Assembly: GCA_965367015.1 (NCBI GenBank)
Contig: CBDUGY010000032.1
Location: forward strand, 1 to 24,455
DNA length: 24,455 nucleotides
Direction of reading: 5' to 3'
Origin: CAXBES01 sp965367015
Lineage (GTDB): Bacteria > Bacteroidota > Bacteroidia > Flavobacteriales > Flavobacteriaceae
Shown here: positions 13,332 to 20,769 of the stretch, piece after piece
Position numbering within the stretch: the stretch's first letter is position 1
Layout: each line of letters begins with the position of its first letter
Made by a program: the position numbers and the translations under genes
Notes under the pieces: generated by a model
What the model saw: only the letters and a program-made list of their open reading frames with translations
Told to the model about the DNA's origin: nothing
Database searches by the model: none

Positions 13332-14987
13332 ATGTTAGAAATTTCAGAATTAAAAGCAAAAAAACTACCTGAACTTCAGGAACTTGCTAAAAAATTAGAT
13401 GTACCTAAATATCGTACGTTAAAAAAATTAGATCTTGTATATCAGATTTTAGATTACCAGGCTGCCAACCCGAAAGCGGTTAAAGCAGTCGTTCCGGAAG
13501 TAACTTCAACACCGGCACCGGCTGAGAAAGAAGCCGACAAAAATGAAAATAGTGCAAGCAGCACTCAGGATAAGAGTCCTAAACCACGCCCTCAGAGAAA
13601 CGAAAATCGCAATCCGAAGAATCCTAGAAAACCTCAGCGTCAGAATCAGAATAAGAACGTTGATGAAAAGGCTAAAAAGGACGATAATCGCTCGCAGGAC
13701 AAACCAAAACCTTCCGACAACCGAGGAAATTCTAATCAAAAGGATTCTAATACCGGAAATACCGATACAAGACAGAAAAATCAAAGGGATTCGAAAAGTA
13801 ATAAATCAAAGGAAAGCCGGAACAACGGTAATAAGGACTCCCGAAACAGATATCGTGAGCCCGATTTTGAGTTCGACGGAATTATTGAGAGTGAAGGAGT
13901 TTTGGATATAATGCAGGATGGCTACGGATTCTTACGATCTAGCGACTACAATTATCTATCTTCTCCCGACGATATTTATGTGTCTCAATCACAAATTCGT
14001 TTATTCGGTTTAAAGACCGGAGACACTGTATTGGGTGAAGTTCGCCCACCTAAAGAAGGAGAAAAATATTTTCCGCTTATTAAAGTGAATAAAATTAACG
14101 GTTTGAACCCGAATGTGGTTCGTGACCGAGTTTCTTTTGAACATTTAACGCCCTTATTTCCGCAGGAAAAATTTAATATTGCAGACCGTCAAAGTACTGT
14201 CTCAACAAGAATTATAGATTTATTTGCTCCTATCGGAAAGGGACAACGTGGAATGATCGTTTCTCAACCAAAAACGGGTAAAACGATGTTACTAAAAGAT
14301 ATTGCCAATGCAATTGCGGCAAATCATCCAGAAGTATATCAAATAATCTTACTTATCGATGAGAGACCTGAAGAGGTTACCGATATGCAACGAAATGTGA
14401 GCGGCGAGGTAGTAGCCTCAACCTTCGATAAAGAAGCTACCGAACATGTTCGAGTTGCAAATATTGTTATCGATAAAGCCAAAAGATTGGTTGAATGCGG
14501 TCATGATGTGGTTATTTTATTAGATTCTATAACACGTTTAGCACGTGCTTATAACACAGTGCAACCTGCCAGTGGAAAAATATTAAGTGGGGGTGTTGAT
14601 GCAAATGCACTTCACAAACCAAAGCGTTTCTTTGGTGCTGCTCGTAATATAGAAAATGGCGGATCATTAACCATTATTGCTACGGCTTTAACTGAGACCG
14701 GATCGAAAATGGATGAAGTTATCTTCGAAGAATTTAAAGGAACCGGTAATATGGAGCTGCAGTTGGATAGAAAAATATCCAACCGAAGAATTTTCCCTGC
14801 TATCGATCTTACTTCTTCGAGTACGCGTAGAGATGATCTCTTACTTGATGATACAACGATTCAACGGATGTGGGTATTGCGAAAGTATCTTGCCGATATG
14901 AATCCTGTTGAAGCGATGGAATTCATTAACGATCGCGTTAAGCAAACAAGAAATAACGAAGAGTTCTTAGTATCCATGAATGGATAA
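13332..14987 (+). CDS. rho: transcription termination factor Rho with disordered N-terminal insertion
   Basis: Hexameric RNA-dependent ATPase that ends transcription. The 551-aa protein is longer than the roughly 420-aa E. coli enzyme because of an insertion at about 50-175: after the Rho_N helical bundle (1-45) comes a stretch almost free of hydrophobics and rich in N, K, R, D, S, P and Q. The RNA-binding cold-shock domain follows (DGYGFLRS at 196-203), then the RecA-type motor with Walker A SQPKTGKT (311-318), Walker B VVILLD (393-398) and the Q-loop region ALHKPKRFFGAARNI (426-440). All catalytic motifs are intact. It ends at a strong bidirectional terminator. Confidence 0.96.
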   Translation: MLEISELKAKKLPELQELAKKLDVPKYRTLKKLDLVYQILDYQAANPKAVKAVVPEVTSTPAPAEKEADKNENSASSTQDKSPKPRPQRNENRNPKNPRKPQRQNQNKNVDEKAKKDDNRSQDKPKPSDNRGNSNQKDSNTGNTDTRQKNQRDSKSNKSKESRNNGNKDSRNRYREPDFEFDGIIESEGVLDIMQDGYGFLRSSDYNYLSSPDDIYVSQSQIRLFGLKTGDTVLGEVRPPKEGEKYFPLIKVNKINGLNPNVVRDRVSFEHLTPLFPQEKFNIADRQSTVSTRIIDLFAPIGKGQRGMIVSQPKTGKTMLLKDIANAIAANHPEVYQIILLIDERPEEVTDMQRNVSGEVVASTFDKEATEHVRVANIVIDKAKRLVECGHDVVILLDSITRLARAYNTVQPASGKILSGGVDANALHKPKRFFGAARNIENGGSLTIIATALTETGSKMDEVIFEEFKGTGNMELQLDRKISNRRIFPAIDLTSSSTRRDDLLLDDTTIQRMWVLRKYLADMNPVEAMEFINDRVKQTRNNEEFLVSMNG

Positions 14988-15008
14988 AAAGTAAGCTTTA
15001 TATAAATA

Positions 15009-15036
15009 AAAAAGCCTCGCAATTGCGAGGCTTTTT
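15009..15036. terminator. bidirectional intrinsic terminator between rho and the T9SS cargo gene
   Basis: A perfect palindrome, AAAAAGCCTCGCAA paired with its complement, folding as a 12-bp stem with an AATT loop. It has T-rich tails on both strands, 22 bp after the rho stop and 20 bp after the stop of the convergent gene at 15057, so it serves both. Confidence 0.88.
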
Positions 15037-15056
15037 GTTTAATATATTAGTACACA

Positions 15057-16028
15057 CTACTTTTTCACTACTTTTTGAGTAAGTGTTCCGGCAGAGGTTT
15101 CTACGTTTAAAAGATAAACACCTGTAGCCAAGCTAGCAGTATTGATCTGTCCGTTAACAAGTCTTACACCTGTGTCATTTCCTAGAACATCAAATAATGT
15201 TGCTCCGGTAACAGAGATGTTTGAAGGTACTCGTACGTTTAACACGTCTGAAGTAGGGTTAGGAAATACAGATACCAGATCTGATACGTTGTCTCCAACA
15301 CTAAGAACTGCAGGCTCACCTTCAACTACAAAGGCAACACTACCAAAAGTTACTCCTAATGCAGATAAAGCCGTCCAAGAAGTAGCACCTGCTCCAAATA
15401 TGTCATCCGGATCAATTAAATGAGCTTCATTGTTTCCGGCTGTTGGTACTCCAGCATCGAACCAATTCCAACGAGAAGGTCCGTCAGAAACCGGAGTAAT
15501 ATCCAATCTCGGAGCGCAAACCAACCAGTAATCACCAGCAGGTAGAATTACATCACCACCATTTGCCAGAGTAATATCAACTTCAAAAGCATAGTTTGAT
15601 GCATCAATCACTAAATTTAAAGCTCCACCCATTGGGTCGATATTAACTAGTTCCAGAACTCCTGTTCCAGCTTGAGTTGGATCACTATCCGGCACATCAA
15701 AACCAGCTAGGTTATTGTAGATGTATAAATCGAAACCTGCCAAAAGCATGTCTAAGTTTCCATTATTTTGAAAACCATACACAGTAATCTTGTCAATTCG
15801 GTTAGATTCAGTTAATGTAAAGTCATCTGTTGAGAAAACTTGTCCTCCATCTACTGTAGATATGTCGGAGATGATTCCATTTCCACCAACAGAAGGTTGA
15901 TCCCATAAAATTGCAAATTCAGGACTAGAAGTCGTTGTTGAAGTTGAATTCGAAACTTCACTAAAGTTTTGTGCATTAGCAGCCAAAGCAAATAACCCTG
16001 CCGCCATCATTAAAGTAATTTTCTTCAT
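15057..16028 (-). CDS. secreted protein with type IX secretion C-terminal sorting domain
   Basis: A 323-aa exported protein. Residues 1-19 are a Sec signal peptide (MKKITLMMAAGLFALAANA, probable cleavage before Q20). Residues about 250-323 are a type A T9SS sorting domain: VFPNPTSDVLNV (254-265), LFDVLGN, TGVYLLNVET and a basic end KVVKK. The central part (about 36-235) is a predicted beta-rich domain with no catalytic motif I recognise; it contains repeated acidic and Asn/Gly-rich loops and aromatic WNWFDAG. It should be moved across the outer membrane by PorV-type machinery and either anchored or released. Role unknown; adhesion or glycan binding is possible but not supported by a motif. 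Confidence 0.88.
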   Translation of the reverse strand: MKKITLMMAAGLFALAANAQNFSEVSNSTSTTTSSPEFAILWDQPSVGGNGIISDISTVDGGQVFSTDDFTLTESNRIDKITVYGFQNNGNLDMLLAGFDLYIYNNLAGFDVPDSDPTQAGTGVLELVNIDPMGGALNLVIDASNYAFEVDITLANGGDVILPAGDYWLVCAPRLDITPVSDGPSRWNWFDAGVPTAGNNEAHLIDPDDIFGAGATSWTALSALGVTFGSVAFVVEGEPAVLSVGDNVSDLVSVFPNPTSDVLNVRVPSNISVTGATLFDVLGNDTGVRLVNGQINTASLATGVYLLNVETSAGTLTQKVVKK

Positions 16029-16145
16029 GTTAAAGTATTTTATATTAAATTATGACCACAATATAAAGAAGAAATTATTTATTTTTTGAAAAAAATCCTC
16101 GAAATTGGTGGATAATTGTTAATTAACATCATTTTAAGAAAAATT

Positions 16146-17891
16146 ATGACCCGAATTTACGCATTTCTAGCTCTGTTTTTTCTTGTTTCCTGTACCTCTC
16201 GAAACTCCGAGTACAAATATGATTTCACGACCCTTTTCGAAACATCTGAAGGTACCGAAACCTCCGAATATAAGGATGTAATAGACTATTACACGAATCT
16301 AGCAGAGGTCTATACTTCGGTCGCGATCTATACTATGGGAAAAACCGACAGCGGTGAACCTCTTCATTTGGTGACCTTTAACCCAAATAGAACATTCGAC
16401 TCTGAATTCTCCGGTAGTAGAGATAAAAATATTCTTCTAATTAATAATGGAATACATCCGGGGGAAAGTGATGGTATAGATGCCTCAATGCTTCTCATTC
16501 GAGATTTAGCGAATGGTAAATTAAAATCTCCGGTCAACACAATCGTCGCAGTTATCCCTGTTTACAACATTGGAGGCGCTTTAAACCGAAATAGCAGTAC
16601 AAGGACAAATCAGAACGGTCCCAAAGAATACGGTTTTCGTGGCAACGCGCGTAACTACGACCTTAATAGAGATTTTATCAAGGCGGACACTAAAAATGCC
16701 CGTGCTTTCACCGAAATTTTCAGAACCGTAAAACCGGATTTATTTATTGATAATCACGTGAGCAATGGTGCCGACTATCAATATGTTCTAACTCACCTTT
16801 TTACTCAGCATGATAAACTTGGGTCAGATCTTGGTAATTACCTGCATACTTCACTGATGCCACAATTGACAGATTCACTAGCATTAAAAAAATGGGATAT
16901 TACACCCTATGTAAATGTCTTCAACCGTAAGCCGGAGAACGGATTTTCACAGTTCTTTGACTCCCCGCGATACTCCACCGGCTACGCTGCGCTTTACAAT
17001 ACACTAGGTATGATGGTTGAAACACATATGTTAAAACCTTATAAAGAACGTGTGGAAGGCACTTATGAGCTTATGAAAAGTTTTATTTATATTACCGATA
17101 ATGAAGCGGAAACTATAAAAGAATTCCGAAAAAATGCCCGCACTCATTTTAAAGCCGGTAAAGAATATCCATTAGCCTGGAAGATCGATAGTACTAAAAT
17201 TACTAAACTTTCATTCAAAGGGTACGAGGGAGAAATGCTACCTAGCACCATCACCGGCGCTAAACGGCTTAGGTTTGACAGATCTAAACCATTTACAAGA
17301 GATGTAAGTTATTACGACAGTTTTAAGCCAAAAGCCGTCGTTACAATACCTGCGAAGTATATTATTCCTCAGGGGTACTGGAACGTGATTGATTTATTAA
17401 GAATAAATAAAATTAATTTAGAGCGTTTTCAAAATGACACAACAATTACTTCCGAAGTATATATAATTAAAAATTACGAAACAGCGCAGAATGCTTATGA
17501 AGGGCATTATCCTCATTACAATACTGAAGTTGGGATAAAAACGGAAGATGTTTTATTTAGAAAAGGAGATTATATAATTAGCACAGATCAAGAAGGGGTG
17601 CGTTATTTACTCGAAACACTGGAACCAACAGCTACCGATTCCTTTTTTAATTGGAACTTTTTTGATGCTATTCTTCAACAAAAGGAAGGCTTTTCACCTT
17701 ATGTATGGGAAGAATTAGCCAAAGAGTTTTTAGACAATAATCCCAATATTAAGAAGGAGTTTGAAGCAAAAAAAGCTTCAGATAGCAACTTTTCTAATAA
17801 CTGGTATACACAACTGGATTGGATCCACAAGCGATCGCCCAATTATGAAAAAGCACATTTAAGATATCCTGTCGTTAGGGTGAGTAATTAA
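16146..17891 (+). CDS. M14-family zinc carboxypeptidase lipoprotein
   Basis: A 581-aa exported metallopeptidase. I start it at the ATG at 16146: the product then begins with a lipoprotein signal (TRIYAFLALFFLVSC, lipobox Cys at 16), whereas the open frame upstream to 16116 would put ten extra residues before it. The M14 zinc site is intact: H104 and E107 in GIHPGES, H204 in DNHVSNG, catalytic E292 in MVETHM, and substrate-binding R175 in DLNRDF. The catalytic domain covers about 35-320; the C-terminal 250 residues are of unknown fold. It probably trims peptides at the cell surface or in the periplasm. Its 3' end overlaps the Nudix gene on the other strand by 33 bp. Confidence 0.9.
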   Translation: MTRIYAFLALFFLVSCTSRNSEYKYDFTTLFETSEGTETSEYKDVIDYYTNLAEVYTSVAIYTMGKTDSGEPLHLVTFNPNRTFDSEFSGSRDKNILLINNGIHPGESDGIDASMLLIRDLANGKLKSPVNTIVAVIPVYNIGGALNRNSSTRTNQNGPKEYGFRGNARNYDLNRDFIKADTKNARAFTEIFRTVKPDLFIDNHVSNGADYQYVLTHLFTQHDKLGSDLGNYLHTSLMPQLTDSLALKKWDITPYVNVFNRKPENGFSQFFDSPRYSTGYAALYNTLGMMVETHMLKPYKERVEGTYELMKSFIYITDNEAETIKEFRKNARTHFKAGKEYPLAWKIDSTKITKLSFKGYEGEMLPSTITGAKRLRFDRSKPFTRDVSYYDSFKPKAVVTIPAKYIIPQGYWNVIDLLRINKINLERFQNDTTITSEVYIIKNYETAQNAYEGHYPHYNTEVGIKTEDVLFRKGDYIISTDQEGVRYLLETLEPTATDSFFNWNFFDAILQQKEGFSPYVWEELAKEFLDNNPNIKKEFEAKKASDSNFSNNWYTQLDWIHKRSPNYEKAHLRYPVVRVSN

Positions 17892-18482
17892 ATATTCTTT
17901 AGGGAAAAGTAACTTTATATTTTCATAAGAATCCTGAAGTGCTTTTTGAGATTTCTCAAAATTTTTCCACTTAACCTTCTTTATACCTTCAGAGGGTTCG
18001 GGAATTAATGGCCCTGAATAATCACTAAACATCTCGAACCAGTACGTAATTTTCAATTTAAACTTTTCGTTTCTTTTAAAAATATGATAGGTTTTCGTCA
18101 AAAAACGCCTGACTTCGAGGTCTTGTACCCCGGTTTCTTCAATTGTCTCACGAATTGCCGCTTCTTCGTAGCTTTCTCCTTTTTCCACTTTTCCCTTCGG
18201 AAGATCCCATTTCGAATTTCTGCGAATAAAAAGTATTTCTTTCTTACTGTTGTATACAAGACCACCTCCTGCTTCAACCACCGGTAATTTTTTCCGAAGA
18301 AATTTTTCTAATTTTTCAGCATTCTTATGGTAAATATTCACGTATAATAGTTCGCCATTATTGATCTGATTGATCAAATTTTTAAACTTTACTTCCTTCA
18401 ATGGAATTGAAGTATAACCCTTTCCAATTTTTTTTTCAGTGGAAAGTATTATCGGAATTTCTTTGACAAAAACTTTATACAT
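17859..18482 (-). CDS. Nudix hydrolase
   Basis: A 207-aa protein. The Nudix box GX5EX7REUXEEXGU is complete at 97-119 (GKVEKGES ... RETIEETGV), preceded by AGGGLVYN and a WDLPKGK strand typical of the fold, so it should hydrolyse a nucleoside-diphosphate-linked substrate. Residues 1-65 form an extra N-terminal region not part of the Nudix fold. I use the ATG at 18482; an upstream in-frame ATG at 18503 would overlap pyrE and add seven residues. It is head to head with pyrE, 7 bp between start codons, and its 3' end overlaps the M14 gene. Substrate unknown. Confidence 0.9.
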   Translation of the reverse strand: MYKVFVKEIPIILSTEKKIGKGYTSIPLKEVKFKNLINQINNGELLYVNIYHKNAEKLEKFLRKKLPVVEAGGGLVYNSKKEILFIRRNSKWDLPKGKVEKGESYEEAAIRETIEETGVQDLEVRRFLTKTYHIFKRNEKFKLKITYWFEMFSDYSGPLIPEPSEGIKKVKWKNFEKSQKALQDSYENIKLLFPKEYLITHPNDRIS

Positions 18483-18485
18483 TTG
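18478..18485 (+). promoter_or_regulatory. -7 promoter box for pyrE, probable leaderless start
   Basis: TACATTTG is a perfect TAnnTTTG match and ends 4 nt before the pyrE ATG at 18490, which places the expected transcription start at about the start codon. The box overlaps the start codon of the divergent Nudix gene. On the opposite strand TCATTTTG (18486-18493) is a one-mismatch box in the mirror position for the Nudix gene. Confidence 0.5.
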
Positions 18486-18489
18486 CAAA

Positions 18490-19134
18490 ATGATATTAAA
18501 CAAAGAAACGGCGCAAAAAACCGCCGAATTACTTCTGCAAATTAATGCAATTAAATTACAACCACAAAAACCTTTTACGTGGGCTTCGGGATGGAAATCT
18601 CCTATTTATTGCGACAACAGGATAACGTTATCATATCCGGAGATTAGAAACTTTTTAAGAGAACACTTAGCGAATCAAATTGAGCAACTCTATGGAAGTC
18701 CGGACGCCATTGCTGGGGTAGCCACTGGAGCTATAGGAATTGGCGCATTAGTAGCCGATTATTTAAACCTTCCATTTTGCTATGTAAGGCCTGAGGCGAA
18801 ACAACACGGAAGACAGAATAAAATTGAAGGATATATCGAAGCGAACCAGAATGTTGTGGTCGTTGAGGACTTAATAAGCACAGGAAAGAGCAGTCTATTA
18901 GCGGTGGAGGCATTGCGAGAAGCAAATGTAAACGTGAAAGGGATGGTCGCAATCTTCACTTATGGATTCGATATAGCGGAAGAAAACTTTAAAAATGCCG
19001 ATGTAGAACTGCATACATTAAGTGATTATCGCAATTTGTTAAAGCAAGCTGAAAATTCCCAATATATATCGGCTGCAGAAGTTTCTCTTTTATCGAAATG
19101 GCGCGAAGACCCATCAAATTGGCCTAAAAAGTAA
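18490..19134 (+). CDS. pyrE: orotate phosphoribosyltransferase
   Basis: Makes orotidine 5'-phosphate from orotate and PRPP in pyrimidine synthesis. The 214-aa protein has FTWASGWKSPIYCDNR (29-44) for substrate binding, the flexible catalytic loop EAKQHGRQNKIEG (102-114, with K104, H106, R108), and the PRPP motif VVVVEDLISTGKS (122-134, acidic pair E126, D127). I start it at the ATG at 18490 because the family begins close to this point; the frame remains open to 18439, but those codons lie across the Nudix gene start. An SRPBCC gene follows 45 bp downstream. Confidence 0.95.
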   Translation: MILNKETAQKTAELLLQINAIKLQPQKPFTWASGWKSPIYCDNRITLSYPEIRNFLREHLANQIEQLYGSPDAIAGVATGAIGIGALVADYLNLPFCYVRPEAKQHGRQNKIEGYIEANQNVVVVEDLISTGKSSLLAVEALREANVNVKGMVAIFTYGFDIAEENFKNADVELHTLSDYRNLLKQAENSQYISAAEVSLLSKWREDPSNWPKK

Positions 19135-19179
19135 AGAGGTAATACAAAATATGTTTCCAACCTTCAAAAAAATTATTCT

Positions 19180-19572
19180 ATGAAATTATCAAGTAGTAAA
19201 GTAACCGTTCAAAAAGATGCAAATAGTTTATGTGAATTTTTGAGTGATGTAAAAAACTTTGAGCAGTTGATGCCGGAAAATACCAGTAAATTTGAAGTAA
19301 TTAGAGACAACGCTTTCGTATTTGCTTTAAAAGGAATGCCGGAAATAGCATTGGAAGTCAAAGAAGTAAATGCTCCCACCGAAGTTATTTTAGGAGCGAT
19401 TAGCGATAAACTCCCCTTCACCCTAACAGGGAACATAGAAGCTCTGGACGAGTCAAGCTCCCAAATAGAGTTGTTGTTTGAAGGTGAATTCAGTGGAATG
19501 ATGGCGATGATGATAAAAGGACCTATTTCAAAATTTATTGAAACCCTTGCAGAAAATTTAAAGACCGCTTAG
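19180..19572 (+). CDS. SRPBCC (START-like) family protein
   Basis: A 130-aa soluble protein with the alternating strand pattern of the SRPBCC/START-like ligand-binding fold: an N-terminal strand (SSSKVTVQ), a helix with FLSDVKNFEQLMP (typical of the coenzyme-Q-binding/polyketide-cyclase group), several strands and a long C-terminal helix with ISKFIETLAENL. No catalytic residues can be assigned. It lies 45 bp after pyrE, probably in the same transcript, and its stop codon overlaps the stop of birA on the other strand by 4 bp. Function unknown. Confidence 0.8.
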   Translation: MKLSSSKVTVQKDANSLCEFLSDVKNFEQLMPENTSKFEVIRDNAFVFALKGMPEIALEVKEVNAPTEVILGAISDKLPFTLTGNIEALDESSSQIELLFEGEFSGMMAMMIKGPISKFIETLAENLKTA

Positions 19573-20300
19573 AACAACATTTTTAGTTGTTTTAATGCAT
19601 AATTCTGAAAGCGTTCATCCTCCAATTCGAGGATAAGTTCCCCTGTTTTAGTAACTCCTCGGATTATACCGCTGAATTTCGTTTTCCTTGAATCTTCAAA
19701 AACTGAAACTTTATCTCTTCTAAAAAGAGATTGCTCATAATCACCCTTGAATTGTTCATAGTTTAGCTTGCTAATATTTCGAAGAGAGCGAAGTATTTCA
19801 TCAAGTAACACTTTGAAGACCTCATCAAGATTGAATGTATTTCCTGAAATTAATTTCATTGATGTCGCCTGTGGTAAATTTTCGAATTCTGTCTGGTTTA
19901 CATTTAGACCAATACCAATAATCGATGTCGAAATCTTCTGTCCTAAAATTTGATTCTCAATTAAAACGCCACATAACTTTTTCTGATATGACATTATGTC
20001 GTTAGGCCACTTGATTGATACAGCAGGAACATTTAAATATTCAAGGGCGTGTTTTATCCCTAAAGTGGTGGCATATGTTATTTGAGATTGGTCTGTAATT
20101 GAGAGCTCATCGAACCTCTTTAAGATACTGAAAGTAAGGCTTTGACCAACTACAGACTGCCACTTTGAATTCATCTGTCCACGACCATCGGTTTGGTTTT
20201 CTGTTAAAACAATTAGTTCATCTTCCAGCCTTACATTCTTACTTAAGTTTTTTAGGTAAGTATTGGTAGAATCAATGGCATTAAGTTTGATTATCTTCAA
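19569..20300 (-). CDS. birA: biotin--[acetyl-CoA-carboxylase] ligase, without DNA-binding domain
   Basis: Activates biotin to biotinyl-AMP and attaches it to the carboxyl carrier protein needed for fatty acid synthesis. The 243-aa protein opens with the catalytic domain: DSTNTYLK (10-17), the biotinyl-AMP loop TDGRGQMNSKW (37-47), KWPND (97-101), KKLCGVLIE (107-115) with the expected active-site Lys, and GIGLNVNQ. The N-terminal winged-helix repressor domain of E. coli BirA is absent, so it should not act as a DNA-binding repressor. It is divergent from rsfS and converges on the SRPBCC gene with a 4-bp stop overlap. Confidence 0.94.
   Translation of the reverse strand: MKIIKLNAIDSTNTYLKNLSKNVRLEDELIVLTENQTDGRGQMNSKWQSVVGQSLTFSILKRFDELSITDQSQITYATTLGIKHALEYLNVPAVSIKWPNDIMSYQKKLCGVLIENQILGQKISTSIIGIGLNVNQTEFENLPQATSMKLISGNTFNLDEVFKVLLDEILRSLRNISKLNYEQFKGDYEQSLFRRDKVSVFEDSRKTKFSGIIRGVTKTGELILELEDERFQNYALKQLKMLF
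19573..19593 (+). terminator. weak AT-rich terminator after the SRPBCC gene
   Basis: AACAAC (19573-19578) pairs with GTTGTT (19586-19591) across a 7-nt loop and is followed by TT then AA; it starts at the base after the SRPBCC stop. It lies within the last codons of birA on the opposite strand. The stem is short and AT-rich. Confidence 0.35.
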
Positions 20301-20326
20301 TGTGAAAAGAATGTATTACTATTACG

Positions 20327-20370
20327 TTCGCAAAGTCTTTAAAGAAACAAAAAAGTAATAACTTTGCGAA
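20327..20370. promoter_or_regulatory. mirror-image promoter region between birA and rsfS
   Basis: A perfect 10-bp inverted repeat, TTCGCAAAGT (20327-20336) and ACTTTGCGAA (20361-20370), separated by 24 bp. The right arm contains most of the rsfS -7 box TAACTTTG (20359-20366), with TTTA 17 bp upstream as a poor -33. The left arm, read on the minus strand, places the same ACTTTGCGAA 26 bp upstream of the birA ATG but with AGAC instead of TAAC. It could be two facing promoters or an operator. Confidence 0.45.
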
Positions 20371-20385
20371 AATTAAAATTTTTTA

Positions 20386-20757
20386 ATGTCAGAGAAAGTA
20401 AAAGGAACAGATCAGCTTATATCGCATATAATAAAAGGGATCGAAGAAGTAAAGGGGCAGGATATAGAAATTCTTGACCTTCGAGATATTGAAAACACCG
20501 TTTGTGACTACTTTATAATTTGCAATGGAACTTCTAACACACAAGTTAATGCAATAGTAGGCTCCATACAAAAGACAGTTAGTAAATCAATAAAAGAAAA
20601 ACCTTGGCATATCGAAGGTAGTGATAATGCCGAATGGATACTTATGGATTTTGTCCATGTGGTGGTCCATATATTTCAAAAGCACATACGAGAATTCTAT
20701 GATATAGAAGGACTATGGGGAGATGCAAAATCGGTTAAAATAGAATCAACGTATTAA
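20386..20757 (+). CDS. rsfS: ribosomal silencing factor RsfS (Iojap/DUF143)
   Basis: Binds ribosomal protein uL14 on the 50S subunit and blocks subunit joining, lowering translation in starvation. The 123-aa protein has the whole domain: DIEILDLRDI (26-35), CDYFIICNGTS (40-50), PWHIEG (73-78), AEWILMDF (82-89) and HVVVHIF (91-97), ending shortly after the domain as in other short RsfS. Start ATG at 20386 follows a good -7 box. It precedes ftsH by 12 bp, a pairing common in Bacteroidota. Confidence 0.95.
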   Translation: MSEKVKGTDQLISHIIKGIEEVKGQDIEILDLRDIENTVCDYFIICNGTSNTQVNAIVGSIQKTVSKSIKEKPWHIEGSDNAEWILMDFVHVVVHIFQKHIREFYDIEGLWGDAKSVKIESTY

Positions 20758-20769
20758 AAAAAAAGCCTT

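Noticed and set aside
13543..13911. Second open frame on the plus strand across the rho insertion
   Set aside because: It overlaps rho in another frame and exists because the A-rich, low-complexity insertion lacks stop codons; the product is Arg/Ile/Thr-rich without any domain.
18462..18465. TTTG as -33 element for pyrE
   Set aside because: Only 12 bp from the -7 box, well short of the usual spacing in Bacteroidota.
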